NCBI GenBank assembly: GCA_963830175.1 | Contig: CAWHKV010000009.1 | Location: 62,001 to 126,000, forward strand | DNA: 64,000 nt | DNA from: JBBRBB01 sp963830175 | GTDB lineage: Bacteria; Bacteroidota; Bacteroidia; Chitinophagales; Chitinophagaceae | Direction: 5' to 3' | Part shown: positions 37,104 through 46,125 of the stretch, piece by piece | Layout: the number at the start of each line of letters is the position of its first letter | Position numbering within the stretch: the stretch's first letter is position 1 | Position numbers and translations under genes: made by a program | Notes under the pieces: model-generated | Seen by the model: the letters and a program-made list of their open reading frames with translations, nothing else | The model's database searches: none | Told to the model about the DNA's origin: nothing

Positions 37104-38948
37104 ATGAGCGGGGAAAACAGGAAAAAGATTTTTGACCTAACATTGCTGCGCAGGATTTTTAAGTACGTAAAGCCTTACAAGTGGCAATTTTATTTAAGCC
37201 TGTTCCTGGCTATTTCACTTTCGTTTGCAACCCCTATCAGGCCCTATCTTATTCAATTAACCATAGACAAGGCTACAGGAAAACCTACTGGAACACCCGG
37301 AGTAATTGAATGGCTTTTCAGCCAAAGCTTAGATGACCCTGCACAGTTTATTTTGGCGATCACAATCTTTCAAGTAGTCTTTTTAATTATTGAAACAGCC
37401 TTTCGGTTTCTTTTTACCTTTTTAATGGCATGGCTTGGTCAAAGCGTGGTAAAAGACATGCGGGTTGATGTGTTTAAAAAAGTACTTCATCTTAACCTAA
37501 GGCAATTTGACCGGACCCCCATTGGCACACTAACCACGCGAACGATCAACGACATTGAAAGCATAAACGACATTTTTGCTGAAGGTTTAATTCCCATTCT
37601 GGCCGATCTTCTTTCTATTGTAGTGGTTTTGGTAACCATGTTTGCAACAGACTGGCAACTAACCCTCATTGCGCTTATCCCTTTTCCTTTTATGTTGCTC
37701 GCCACCTATTATTTTAAGGAAAGCGTAAATAAAAGCTTTATTAAAGTGCGTAATGCAGTTTCTGCACTCAATGCTTTTGTTCAGGAACACATTACCGGTA
37801 TGCACATTGTTCAGGCGTTTGCTGCCGAGGACAGAGAGTACAATAAGTTCAGGAACATTAACAAGCACCACCGAAATGCAAATATCAAATCCATTTTTGC
37901 CTATTCAATCTTTTTTCCCCTGGTAGAAATTGTTCTGGCGGTGTCTATGGGTTTATTGGTTTGGTGGCTGGCTCGTCAGGCCGCTGCAAACCCTGTGGCT
38001 GATAAAAATCTTGCGGGTGTTCTAGTAGCTTTTATTTTATACCTCAACCAAATATTTAGACCTCTTCGCATAATCGCAGATAAATTTAATGTGCTGCAAA
38101 TGGGTATGATAGCTGCTGAACGTGTTTTTAAAGTGGTGGATAACCCGGATACCACCGCGAAGGAAGCAGGCACTCCAACACCCTTACCGGAAGTTGTGGC
38201 GGGCAATGTTGCTTTTTCAGATGTTTGGTTTGCATACGAAGAAGAAAACTATGTGCTGAAAAATATTTCTTTTAAAGTAAATGCAGGTGAAACCGTAGCT
38301 ATTGTGGGGCATACGGGTAGTGGCAAAACATCGCTTATAAGTATTCTCAACAGGTTTTATCCTATTCAGAAAGGAAAGATAACGCTGGATGGAATAGATA
38401 TAAAAAACTATCCGCTTGACGACCTGAGAAATAATATTGGAGTGGTTTTGCAGGATGTATTTCTATTTTCAGGATCAGTTCTAGATAATATCACGCTTCA
38501 TAATCCTGCCATAACCCGGGAAAAGGTAATTGAAGCAGCGAAACTAATCGGGGTGCACGATTTTATTATGCGCCTGCCCCGCGACTACGATTTCAATGTA
38601 CGCGAAAGAGGGAATACCCTTAGCCTTGGCCAAAGGCAATTGATTTCTTTTATCCGGGCTATTCTTTTTAACCCTGCAATACTGGTTTTGGACGAGGCAA
38701 CCTCTTCCATAGACAGTGAAAGCGAACAACTTATACAACATGCGATCGATACACTTATAGCAGGCCGTACATCCATTGTTATTGCGCACCGTCTTTCTAC
38801 CATACGCAAGGCCCATAAAATAATAGTACTTGATAAGGGAGAAATAAAAGAGACCGGAACCCATAGCGAACTTTTACAGCAACAAGGCTATTATGCCCGC
38901 CTGCACAGCATGCAATTTGAAAAACAACCTGCCGAGCCTGCGAACTAA
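37104..38948 (+). CDS. ABC exporter, fused permease and ATPase (MsbA-like)
   Basis: This 614-residue half-transporter has six membrane helices (about 20-335) followed by a nucleotide-binding domain (about 375-605). Walker A is GHTGSGKTS, Walker B ILVLDEATSSID and the H-loop IAHRLST. The signature reads LSLGQ in place of the usual LSGGQ, a tolerated variant. The fold resembles lipid or multidrug exporters such as MsbA, but the substrate is not known. The gene is alone, divergent from relA/spoT, and 129 bases before the ATP synthase operon. Confidence 0.92.
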   Translation: MSGENRKKIFDLTLLRRIFKYVKPYKWQFYLSLFLAISLSFATPIRPYLIQLTIDKATGKPTGTPGVIEWLFSQSLDDPAQFILAITIFQVVFLIIETAFRFLFTFLMAWLGQSVVKDMRVDVFKKVLHLNLRQFDRTPIGTLTTRTINDIESINDIFAEGLIPILADLLSIVVVLVTMFATDWQLTLIALIPFPFMLLATYYFKESVNKSFIKVRNAVSALNAFVQEHITGMHIVQAFAAEDREYNKFRNINKHHRNANIKSIFAYSIFFPLVEIVLAVSMGLLVWWLARQAAANPVADKNLAGVLVAFILYLNQIFRPLRIIADKFNVLQMGMIAAERVFKVVDNPDTTAKEAGTPTPLPEVVAGNVAFSDVWFAYEEENYVLKNISFKVNAGETVAIVGHTGSGKTSLISILNRFYPIQKGKITLDGIDIKNYPLDDLRNNIGVVLQDVFLFSGSVLDNITLHNPAITREKVIEAAKLIGVHDFIMRLPRDYDFNVRERGNTLSLGQRQLISFIRAILFNPAILVLDEATSSIDSESEQLIQHAIDTLIAGRTSIVIAHRLSTIRKAHKIIVLDKGEIKETGTHSELLQQQGYYARLHSMQFEKQPAEPAN

Positions 38949-39024
38949 GTTTTATTACGTGTTATTTCGATGGAAAGCCTCTAAAACACTGTGAAATACG
39001 GGTGTTACATTGAATTGAGAAATG

Positions 39025-39057
39025 TTGCGGAATTTCATCCCTCAACTCCTATCTTTG
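39025..39057 (+). promoter_or_regulatory. Probable promoter of the atp operon
   Basis: TATCTTTG (39050-39057) matches TAnnTTTG, with TTG at 39025-39027, 22 bases upstream. The spacing is slightly longer than the usual 19-20. Transcription would start near 39064, about 14 bases before the atpB ATG. Confidence 0.5.
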
Positions 39058-39077
39058 CGGCAAATTTTTAAACGGAA

Positions 39078-40205
39078 ATGGTATCAAAAAGGCTAAAATC
39101 TTTGTTGGCAGCAGCTTTCAGCACGGCGATTGTTTTTTTTTCAATGAACGCTTTTGGCCAGCATGAAGATGTAAAGGGTGAGGCAGCACATGAGGACAGT
39201 AAGGCTTTTGACGCTTCAGAAGTTATTTTCAGCCACGTTAACGATGCTCACGAGTTTCATTTTCTTTCTTATGAAGACAAAAATGGCGAAGAGCATGATG
39301 TAGCCATTCCTTTACCCGTTATTCTATATTCTCCTCAAAAAGGACTTTCAACATTTAATTACTCTGCTTTTAACCATGGGCATACAGAGGTTGACGGTTA
39401 CAAACTTGTAAATTTTAAAATTGTTCCGGTTGATCCTTCTGTAACTGTATATGATATTTCATTAACACGCAACGTGGTTCAAATGATCATCTCTCTTATT
39501 CTACTGGTTATTTTAATGCTTAACATAGCAAAAAAATACCGCAAAGGTGTGGGCAGAACAGCGGCGCCAACAGGTTTGCAAAATGCAGTTGAACCAATAG
39601 TAACTTTCATTAGAGATGATGTGGCCAAATCTAACCTGGGTGATAAATACGAAAAATATCTTCCATACCTGCTTACCGTTTTCTTCTTTATACTTATTAA
39701 TAATATTGTAGGAATGATCCCCGGGTCTGCCAACGTAACAGGTAATATTGCCTTTACTGCAGTACTTGCCGGCATCTCTTTTATTATTATTTTATTCAGT
39801 TCTAACAAACATTACTGGAGCCATATTTTTAATCCGCCCGTACCGGGCGGCGTAAAACCAATTCTTATTTTGGTTGAAATTTTAGGTGTCTTCACCAAAC
39901 CGGTGGCATTAATGATTCGACTTTTTGCCAATATGCTTGCAGGGCACATTATTATTATTTGTCTTATCTCACTCATATTCATTTTTGGAGCGTTGAATAC
40001 CTATATAGGTTGGGGTTTTTCTCCCATATCTATTGCATTTGCTGTTTTTATTTACCTGATAGAAGTGCTGATCGCATTTTTACAGGCGTACATTTTTACA
40101 GCCCTTTCTGCAGTGTTCATTGCACAGGCTATAGAAAATCCGCATCACCCTGATACGGATGGCGTGCACACCACTAACGAATATGATGATGCTGTGATAA
40201 TATAA
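39078..40205 (+). CDS. atpB: F-type ATP synthase subunit a
   Basis: Subunit a forms the proton half-channels of the membrane sector. At 375 residues it is about 100 longer than in most bacteria. The extra part is an N-terminal signal-like helix plus an acidic, His-rich region (about 25-125), typical of Bacteroidota. The conserved membrane core follows. The essential arginine is in PVALMIRLFANMLAGH, and the last helices contain YLIEVLIAFLQAYIFTALSAVF. It is the first gene of atpB-E-F-H-A. Confidence 0.95.
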   Translation: MVSKRLKSLLAAAFSTAIVFFSMNAFGQHEDVKGEAAHEDSKAFDASEVIFSHVNDAHEFHFLSYEDKNGEEHDVAIPLPVILYSPQKGLSTFNYSAFNHGHTEVDGYKLVNFKIVPVDPSVTVYDISLTRNVVQMIISLILLVILMLNIAKKYRKGVGRTAAPTGLQNAVEPIVTFIRDDVAKSNLGDKYEKYLPYLLTVFFFILINNIVGMIPGSANVTGNIAFTAVLAGISFIIILFSSNKHYWSHIFNPPVPGGVKPILILVEILGVFTKPVALMIRLFANMLAGHIIIICLISLIFIFGALNTYIGWGFSPISIAFAVFIYLIEVLIAFLQAYIFTALSAVFIAQAIENPHHPDTDGVHTTNEYDDAVII

Positions 40206-40244
40206 ACTGATTAAGCTTTTTTATTTAATATCAAAAACACAATT

Positions 40245-40493
40245 ATGGATTTAATGACAGTACTGCTGAGCGAAGTTGCAAATGCTAATGCAGGTGGCGC
40301 AATAGGCGCTGGTTTAGCTGCAATTGGTGCTGGTGTTGGTATAGGCCAGATTGGTAAAGGCGCTGTGGAAAGCATAGCCCGCCAACCTGAAGCTCTTAAC
40401 GACATCCGTGCTAACATGATCCTTACAGCTGCCCTTGTAGAAGGAGTGGCATTGTTCGGAGTTATCGTGGGTATTCTTGCAATGTTCGTTTAA
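40245..40493 (+). CDS. atpE: F-type ATP synthase subunit c
   Basis: This 82-residue two-helix hairpin builds the rotor ring. The proton-binding carboxylate is Glu66 in TAALVEGVALFG. The glycine-rich first helix (GAGLAAIGAGVGIG) and the ARQPEA loop are canonical. The residue after Glu66 is Gly, where a Ser or Thr usually marks sodium-binding rings, which suggests a proton ring (inference). It lies 39 bases after atpB. Confidence 0.97.
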   Translation: MDLMTVLLSEVANANAGGAIGAGLAAIGAGVGIGQIGKGAVESIARQPEALNDIRANMILTAALVEGVALFGVIVGILAMFV

Positions 40494-40577
40494 ACATTCT
40501 ATTACTGCACGCAAAGCACAGGGCGGAGGGTGCAGTAATTTTTTAAAAACTGAATTTTTACTTATTAATTATTTTAT

Positions 40578-41072
40578 ATGGATTTGTTAATACCATCCTT
40601 TGGATTGTTGATCTGGACCACGCTTGCATTTCTTATTGTTTTCTTTATACTTAGAAAGTTTGCATGGCCTGCTATAGTTAACTCCTTAAAAGAAAGAGAA
40701 CTTTCCATCGCAGATTCAATTGCAACAGCCGAGAAGGTAAAGGCTGAAATGGCACAGTTAAAGAATGAAAATGAAGCCATGATGGCCCAGGCACGCGAAG
40801 AAAGATCTGCAATGATAAAAGATGCAAAGGTGTTAAGCGATACCATGATTGCAGAGGCGAAAGAAAAAGCCCGTAAAGAATACGACCGTATTGTGGCTGA
40901 AGCACAGGCTGCAATTAACCAGCAAAAAAATGCTGCTTTAATTGATGTAAAAAATCAGGTAGGCGCATTGGTTATGGAAGTAACTGAAAAAATTATTCGT
41001 CGTGAATTAAGCAATAAGAGCGAGCAGGAAACATACATCAGGCAGTTGGCTGATGCAGTAAAAATGAATTAG
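40578..41072 (+). CDS. atpF: F-type ATP synthase subunit b
   Basis: This 164-residue peripheral-stalk protein has one N-terminal membrane helix (about 5-27) and a long charged coiled coil. The coiled coil starts near AWPAIVNSLKEREL and contains ARKEYDRIVAEAQAAI. Length is normal. It connects the membrane sector to subunit delta, encoded next. Confidence 0.95.
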   Translation: MDLLIPSFGLLIWTTLAFLIVFFILRKFAWPAIVNSLKERELSIADSIATAEKVKAEMAQLKNENEAMMAQAREERSAMIKDAKVLSDTMIAEAKEKARKEYDRIVAEAQAAINQQKNAALIDVKNQVGALVMEVTEKIIRRELSNKSEQETYIRQLADAVKMN

Positions 41073-41119
41073 TTTAATTGAAAGTAGTGCGCCAGTAGTG
41101 GCAAAATAATTATTATAAG

Positions 41120-41683
41120 ATGCCCAATCCAAGATTAGCCGGGAGATACGCAAAAAGTTTGATAGGTCTTTCCACTGAAAGAAACCAGTTGGAGACCGTT
41201 ATAACCGACATGAAATTTTTACAGGCAGCTATAAAAAGCAGTCCGGAATTTTCAGCATTTTTACGCAGCCCAATTATTAAGGCTGACAAGAAACAGGCGA
41301 TCATTCAGGCCATAACAGACAAACGTATTTCAGAACTTACATCTGCCTTTATAAAACTTTTGGTTAACAAAGGTCGCGAAAGTGACCTTCCTGAAATTGT
41401 GGAAGCTTTCATTGCCCAGTATAATGTTATCAAGCACATACATAAAGTAAAGTTTACAACTGCGGTTCCCGTTAGTGAAGAAATTGTCTCTGGCATGATA
41501 GCAAAGGTTAAACAGGAAGCAGGATTGCAAAACGTAGAAATGGAAACCAGTGTAGATCCTGAAATAATTGGAGGCTTTATTTTAGAATTTAATAATAACC
41601 TGGTCGATGCTTCTATTTTGCGCGATTTAAATGATGTGAAAAAACAATTTAAAAAGAACATTTATATTCAGCAGATACGATAG
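41120..41683 (+). CDS. atpH: F-type ATP synthase subunit delta
   Basis: This 187-residue OSCP/delta protein caps the peripheral stalk. It starts NPRLAGRYAKSLIGLS and carries the C-terminal strand-helix region with VDPEIIGGFILEFNNNLVDASI, the most conserved delta block. It is encoded between atpF and atpA. Confidence 0.95.
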   Translation: MPNPRLAGRYAKSLIGLSTERNQLETVITDMKFLQAAIKSSPEFSAFLRSPIIKADKKQAIIQAITDKRISELTSAFIKLLVNKGRESDLPEIVEAFIAQYNVIKHIHKVKFTTAVPVSEEIVSGMIAKVKQEAGLQNVEMETSVDPEIIGGFILEFNNNLVDASILRDLNDVKKQFKKNIYIQQIR

Positions 41684-41733
41684 TTCTGCGTTACATACGA
41701 TCTAAAAAATTTTAAAACTCAAATTGAAATATT

Positions 41734-43311
41734 ATGGTGGAAATAAAGCCTGATGAAATATCAGCCATCTTACGGCAGCAGCTAAGCAATTTTAATGCAG
41801 CGGCAGACCTGGAAGAAGTAGGCACTGTACTGCAGGTAGGCGATGGTATTGCCCGTATCTATGGTTTAAATAACGTTCGCGCAGGTGAACTTGTTGAATT
41901 TGAGAATGGTGTAAAAGCAATAGCCCTTAACCTGGAAGAAGATAATGTGGGTGTGGTATTAATGGGCGACCAGGGCGATATTCGCGAAGGTGCCAAAGCA
42001 CGCCGTACCGGTCAGATTGCGTCCATTAAAGTTGGTGAAGGCCTTATCGGGCGCGTAATTAATACACTTGGCGAACCTATTGATGGCAAAGGACCCATTA
42101 CCGGTGAACTTTATGAAATGCCGCTGGAAAGAAAAGCCCCCGGTGTTATATACCGTGAGCCTGTAAAGGAAGCGCTTCAAACCGGTATCAAAGCTATTGA
42201 TGCCATGATACCTATCGGTCGCGGACAACGCGAGCTGGTGATCGGTGACAGGCAAACAGGTAAATCTGCTATTTGTATAGATACCATTATTAATCAGAAA
42301 GAATTTTATGCAGCAGGCAAGCCTGTATATTGTATTTATGTGGCTATCGGGCAAAAAGCATCTACCATAGCAGGAATTATGAAAACCTTGCAGGATAATG
42401 GCGCCATGGAATATACCACCATCGTTGCCGCCTCTGCGAGTGACCCTGCACCACAACAGTTCTATGCTCCATTTGCAGGCGCTGCGATCGGTGAATTTTT
42501 CCGCGATACCGGTCGTCCCGCACTAATCATTTATGATGATCTGAGCAAGCAGGCAGTAAGTTACCGCGAGGTTTCATTATTGTTACGCCGCCCACCAGGC
42601 CGTGAAGCATATCCGGGTGATGTATTTTACCTGCATAGCCGTTTGCTTGAACGTGCAGCTAAAATTATCAGTAATGATGAAGTGGCTCAACAAATGAACG
42701 ATCTCCCTGAATCTATCAGGCACCTGGCTAAAGGCGGTGGAAGCCTTACAGCTTTACCAATTATTGAAACACAGGCAGGTGACGTATCAGCTTATATTCC
42801 AACAAACGTTATTTCTATTACTGACGGACAGATATTCTTAGAGGGCAACCTGTTTAACGCAGGTATTCGTCCGGCGATCAATGTGGGTATCTCTGTAAGC
42901 CGCGTGGGTGGTAATGCACAGATCAAATCAATGAAAAAGGTTTCTGGTACACTTAAATTAGACCAGGCGCTTTACCGTGAAATGGAAGCGTTCTCAAAAT
43001 TTGGTGGTGATTTGGATGCTGCAACTAAACTGGTTTTGGATAAAGGTGCGAGAAACGTGGAAATACTAAAGCAGGCGCAGTATTCACCGTTTCCTGTTGA
43101 AAAACAGGTAGCGATCATTTACCTTGGTACACAAGGTTTATTACGTGATGTGCCGGTAAATAAAATAAAAGAGTTTGAAGAGCATTTCCTGATTGAAATG
43201 GAAAATAAACTGCCTGAAGTTTTAGCAGAATTTAAAAAAGGAAACCTGCCCGAAGATGGCATCAACAAAATGGTTGAATTAGCCAGGGGTATAATGGGTC
43301 AGCATAAATAA
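41734..43311 (+). CDS. atpA: F-type ATP synthase subunit alpha
   Basis: This 525-residue protein forms the non-catalytic nucleotide sites of the F1 head. It has the P-loop GDRQTGKSA, YVAIGQKASTIAGI, ALIIYDDLSKQAVSYREVSLLLRRPPGREAYPGDVF (shown in parts in the family), and RPAINVGISVSRVG. Length is normal. A perfect terminator follows 20 bases later. The genes for gamma, beta and epsilon are not in the window. Confidence 0.98.
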   Translation: MVEIKPDEISAILRQQLSNFNAAADLEEVGTVLQVGDGIARIYGLNNVRAGELVEFENGVKAIALNLEEDNVGVVLMGDQGDIREGAKARRTGQIASIKVGEGLIGRVINTLGEPIDGKGPITGELYEMPLERKAPGVIYREPVKEALQTGIKAIDAMIPIGRGQRELVIGDRQTGKSAICIDTIINQKEFYAAGKPVYCIYVAIGQKASTIAGIMKTLQDNGAMEYTTIVAASASDPAPQQFYAPFAGAAIGEFFRDTGRPALIIYDDLSKQAVSYREVSLLLRRPPGREAYPGDVFYLHSRLLERAAKIISNDEVAQQMNDLPESIRHLAKGGGSLTALPIIETQAGDVSAYIPTNVISITDGQIFLEGNLFNAGIRPAINVGISVSRVGGNAQIKSMKKVSGTLKLDQALYREMEAFSKFGGDLDAATKLVLDKGARNVEILKQAQYSPFPVEKQVAIIYLGTQGLLRDVPVNKIKEFEEHFLIEMENKLPEVLAEFKKGNLPEDGINKMVELARGIMGQHK

Positions 43312-43330
43312 AATTCCCTTTCATATAACA

Positions 43331-43360
43331 AGCGGCACATTGCATGTGCCGCTTTTTTTT
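43331..43360 (+). terminator. Strong terminator after atpA
   Basis: A perfect ten-base stem, AGCGGCACAT-TGC-ATGTGCCGCT, is followed by seven T. It ends the atpB-E-F-H-A transcript. Confidence 0.92.
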
Positions 43361-43438
43361 AGCCCTTAGCCATTCATATATTTTATTTTTTATAGAATAA
43401 GAATGTCGGTACTTTCAGAACATACCAAAATTCAAATT

Positions 43439-45364
43439 ATGAGAAAACTTTCCACTGCCGTATTAATACTTTGTTTTTACGTAACCGCATCTTCCCAAAA
43501 CCTTGTGAGCGTAATAAGTGACCCTCATAAAAAAATATCAAACTTTTACACTGATTTTTCGGGTCTAAAAATACCTGCATTTAATGCAGCAAAGGCATCA
43601 ACCATGTTTGGTCTTGAGACGTCAAGTGCATTATCAGTAATTGATAAAGAAACAGATAACTTCGGATTCGTTAATTACAGAATGGTTCAGACTTATCAAA
43701 CCCTGCCCATTGAAAACAGCATGTACCTGTTGCATGTTAAGAATAATCAACTTATTTCCGGTTCGGGTTATATTATTACTCATTTTGGTGACCTGCCTGT
43801 TTTTACTAAAGCCTCCATTACCAAAAAAACAGCTATTCAGCTGGCAATGAATTATTCAGGGGCAGAGCAATTTATGTGGCAGATACCAGAAGTTGAGAAT
43901 GAATTAAAAGAATCAAAGAAAGAACCTTCAGCTTCATACTATCCAAATGAAGTTGCGTTGGTTTGGTATAACTCCGGCCAACAGATCATCCCGGAAAAAT
44001 TAAGGGTTGCTTATAAAATTGATATTTATTCAGCCAAACCATTCGACCGGGCATATTATTTTATTGATGCCGGCAACGGTACATTATTAGGAAAGAAACA
44101 AAGGTTACACACCACTGATACGGTGGGCACAGGAAATACATTGTATTGTGACATAAGAGAAATACATTCTGATAAGGTGGGGAAAAACAGTTATCGCCTG
44201 CATGATTATTCACGAGGTGGCGGGGTGGTTACGGTTTCCGGAGGATTAAATAATTACGGTAAAAATTTCATGAATAACTCACCCGACTGGGACTTAAACC
44301 TACCGGCACGAAACGCAATGGATGCCCATTGGGGTGTTGCCCAAACATATGATTTCTACTTTAAGAATTTTAAAAGAAACAGTTATGATAATAAAGGCAC
44401 CCAGCTTAAAAGCTATGTAAACTATTTTCTCTGGTCTATTCTTACAAATGCATCTTGGGATGGAAATTCTATGCAATACGGGCAAATATTTCCATCCAAC
44501 AGAGGGCTAACTGCAATAGATGTAACAGGTCATGAATTAACGCATGGTGTAACACAAAGCACAAGCAACCTTAATTACAATGGCGAAACCGGTGGCATGA
44601 ACGAAGCTATGAGCGACATTTTTGGTAAGTGTGTTCAGTTTTACTCTCGTCCCGATGATATCAGTTGGTTAATAGGTAATGAAATGAATTATGTAATAAG
44701 AGATATGAGCAACCCGAATGTATATCAGCAGCCAGATACCTATAATGGAAAATACTGGAGCAGTAATGCAGATGTGCATGTATTAAGTGGTGTGGGCAAT
44801 TACTTTTTTTATCTGCTTTGCAACGGTGGAAATGGGATAAATGATCTTGGCAATGCCTACAAAGTAAAGTCATTGGGCATACCAAAAGCTGCAGCCATTC
44901 TTTACAGAACCAATACTGCATACCTAACACCTACCTCTTCATATGCAGACTGGCGCATTGCAAGTGTAAAATCTGCGGCTGATATTTATGGAAGAAATTC
45001 CAGGGAAGTAGAACAGGTGCTAAATGCGTGGTATGCTGTTGGTGTTGGAGAAAAACCGGCTGCACTAACACAAATATATTTGGGACAGGATGAAAAGCTA
45101 AGCACAGTTTCTGTGTTTCCAAATCCCGCAAATACTTCGCAGGTAAATATAAATTTCAATTTAGCAACACCTGGTAATACCGTTATGAAATTAACTGACG
45201 GGCTAGGCTTTCAATTTCAGCAATTAAACCTGGGCTTTAAAAATACAGGTGCCTATGTGCAAATTATTAGATCGCTTCAGAATCTTAAGAATGGTACTTA
45301 TTACATTAGTTTGGAACAGGAAGGAATTCAAAAAGCAACTACAAGACTTATCATAGCTAAATAA
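43439..45364 (+). CDS. Secreted M4 (thermolysin-like) metallopeptidase with T9SS sorting domain
   Basis: This 641-residue precursor has a signal peptide (MRKLSTAVLILCFYVTASSQ) and an FTP/PepSY-type propeptide (about 60-220). The M4 catalytic domain shows zinc ligands and catalytic Glu in HELTHGVTQ, the third ligand in GGMNEAMSDIFG, and the transition-state His in ADVHVLSGVGNYF. The last 80 residues (VSVFPNPANTS ... LKNGTYYISLEQ, basic end) form a type A T9SS sorting domain. It is thus predicted to be exported by the GldKLMN system. I chose the ATG at 43439 over that at 43403, because it opens a clean signal peptide. Confidence 0.93.
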   Translation: MRKLSTAVLILCFYVTASSQNLVSVISDPHKKISNFYTDFSGLKIPAFNAAKASTMFGLETSSALSVIDKETDNFGFVNYRMVQTYQTLPIENSMYLLHVKNNQLISGSGYIITHFGDLPVFTKASITKKTAIQLAMNYSGAEQFMWQIPEVENELKESKKEPSASYYPNEVALVWYNSGQQIIPEKLRVAYKIDIYSAKPFDRAYYFIDAGNGTLLGKKQRLHTTDTVGTGNTLYCDIREIHSDKVGKNSYRLHDYSRGGGVVTVSGGLNNYGKNFMNNSPDWDLNLPARNAMDAHWGVAQTYDFYFKNFKRNSYDNKGTQLKSYVNYFLWSILTNASWDGNSMQYGQIFPSNRGLTAIDVTGHELTHGVTQSTSNLNYNGETGGMNEAMSDIFGKCVQFYSRPDDISWLIGNEMNYVIRDMSNPNVYQQPDTYNGKYWSSNADVHVLSGVGNYFFYLLCNGGNGINDLGNAYKVKSLGIPKAAAILYRTNTAYLTPTSSYADWRIASVKSAADIYGRNSREVEQVLNAWYAVGVGEKPAALTQIYLGQDEKLSTVSVFPNPANTSQVNINFNLATPGNTVMKLTDGLGFQFQQLNLGFKNTGAYVQIIRSLQNLKNGTYYISLEQEGIQKATTRLIIAK

Positions 45365-45381
45365 CAGAAATCCTTTTTATA

Positions 45382-45409
45382 AAATGCCTGGTTTTAGCCG
45401 GGCATTTTT
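45382..45409 (+). terminator. Terminator after the M4 peptidase gene
   Basis: The hairpin AATGCCTGG-TTTTAG-CCGGGCATT, with one wobble pair, is followed by T. It sits between convergent genes and touches the end of the methyltransferase gene, so it may work for both strands. Confidence 0.7.
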
Positions 45410-46124
45410 ATTTCTGTTTATAATAGAGTAAAAATATAACCGGCTTTTTATGCAGGTTTGGAGAAGACTTTTTCCATTCTTTAATAGATTTCGTTTGAAT
45501 AAATTCTGCCGGCGCAGTTATATCAGCAGCTACACAAAGCAGTGTTTCTCCCTGACATGATAGTAGTATATCAGATAATAGCTGGTTGTTTCTGTAAGGT
45601 GTTTCAATAAATATTTGTGTGCAATTTCTTTTTTGAGAATCGCTTTCTAAATCGCGGATGGTCTTTTTTCTTTCAGAACTGTCAATAGGCAGGTAACCGG
45701 TAAACTGAAAATTTTGCCCGTTCATTCCACTCGCCATAAGTGCCAATAATACAGCGCTGGGCCCCACAAGCGGCTTTACTTCTGCATGCAAGCCATGGGC
45801 CACTTCAACCAAAACCTGGCCAGGATCAGCTATTCCGGGGCAACCGGCTTCGCTAACTATGCCTACATTTTTACCTTCTTTTAAAGCTTTGGCAAATGCT
45901 GCCCTTATATGATCGCCCGCTTTATCAATTGTAAACCATCCATAATCATCAATCACCATTTCTTTCCAAACCTTTTTAAAATACCGGCGCGTGGTTCTTT
46001 CATTTTCAACAAAAAAAACCTGGCAATCCTTTACGGCATTTTGTACATAAGGTGGAATGGTTGCAAGCGCCATTTCATCACTATGTAAAACGGTCGGTAT
46101 TAAAAAAACTTTTCCTTTAGCCAT
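45408..46124 (-). CDS. RsmI-like tetrapyrrole-methylase-fold SAM methyltransferase
   Basis: This 238-residue protein of the tetrapyrrole (corrin/porphyrin) methylase superfamily resembles RsmI, which 2'-O-methylates C1402 of 16S rRNA. Motifs are VFFVENERTTRRYFKKV, NVGIVSEAGCPGIADPGQ, PLVGPSAVLLALMASG and TQIFIETPYRNNQLL. The exact substrate is inferred from the family. I chose the ATG at 46124, two bases after the EI24 gene, so the pair is translationally coupled. A longer frame from 46154 overlaps that gene. Confidence 0.88.
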   Translation of the reverse strand: MAKGKVFLIPTVLHSDEMALATIPPYVQNAVKDCQVFFVENERTTRRYFKKVWKEMVIDDYGWFTIDKAGDHIRAAFAKALKEGKNVGIVSEAGCPGIADPGQVLVEVAHGLHAEVKPLVGPSAVLLALMASGMNGQNFQFTGYLPIDSSERKKTIRDLESDSQKRNCTQIFIETPYRNNQLLSDILLSCQGETLLCVAADITAPAEFIQTKSIKEWKKSSPNLHKKPVIFLLYYKQK

Positions 46125-46125
46125 A

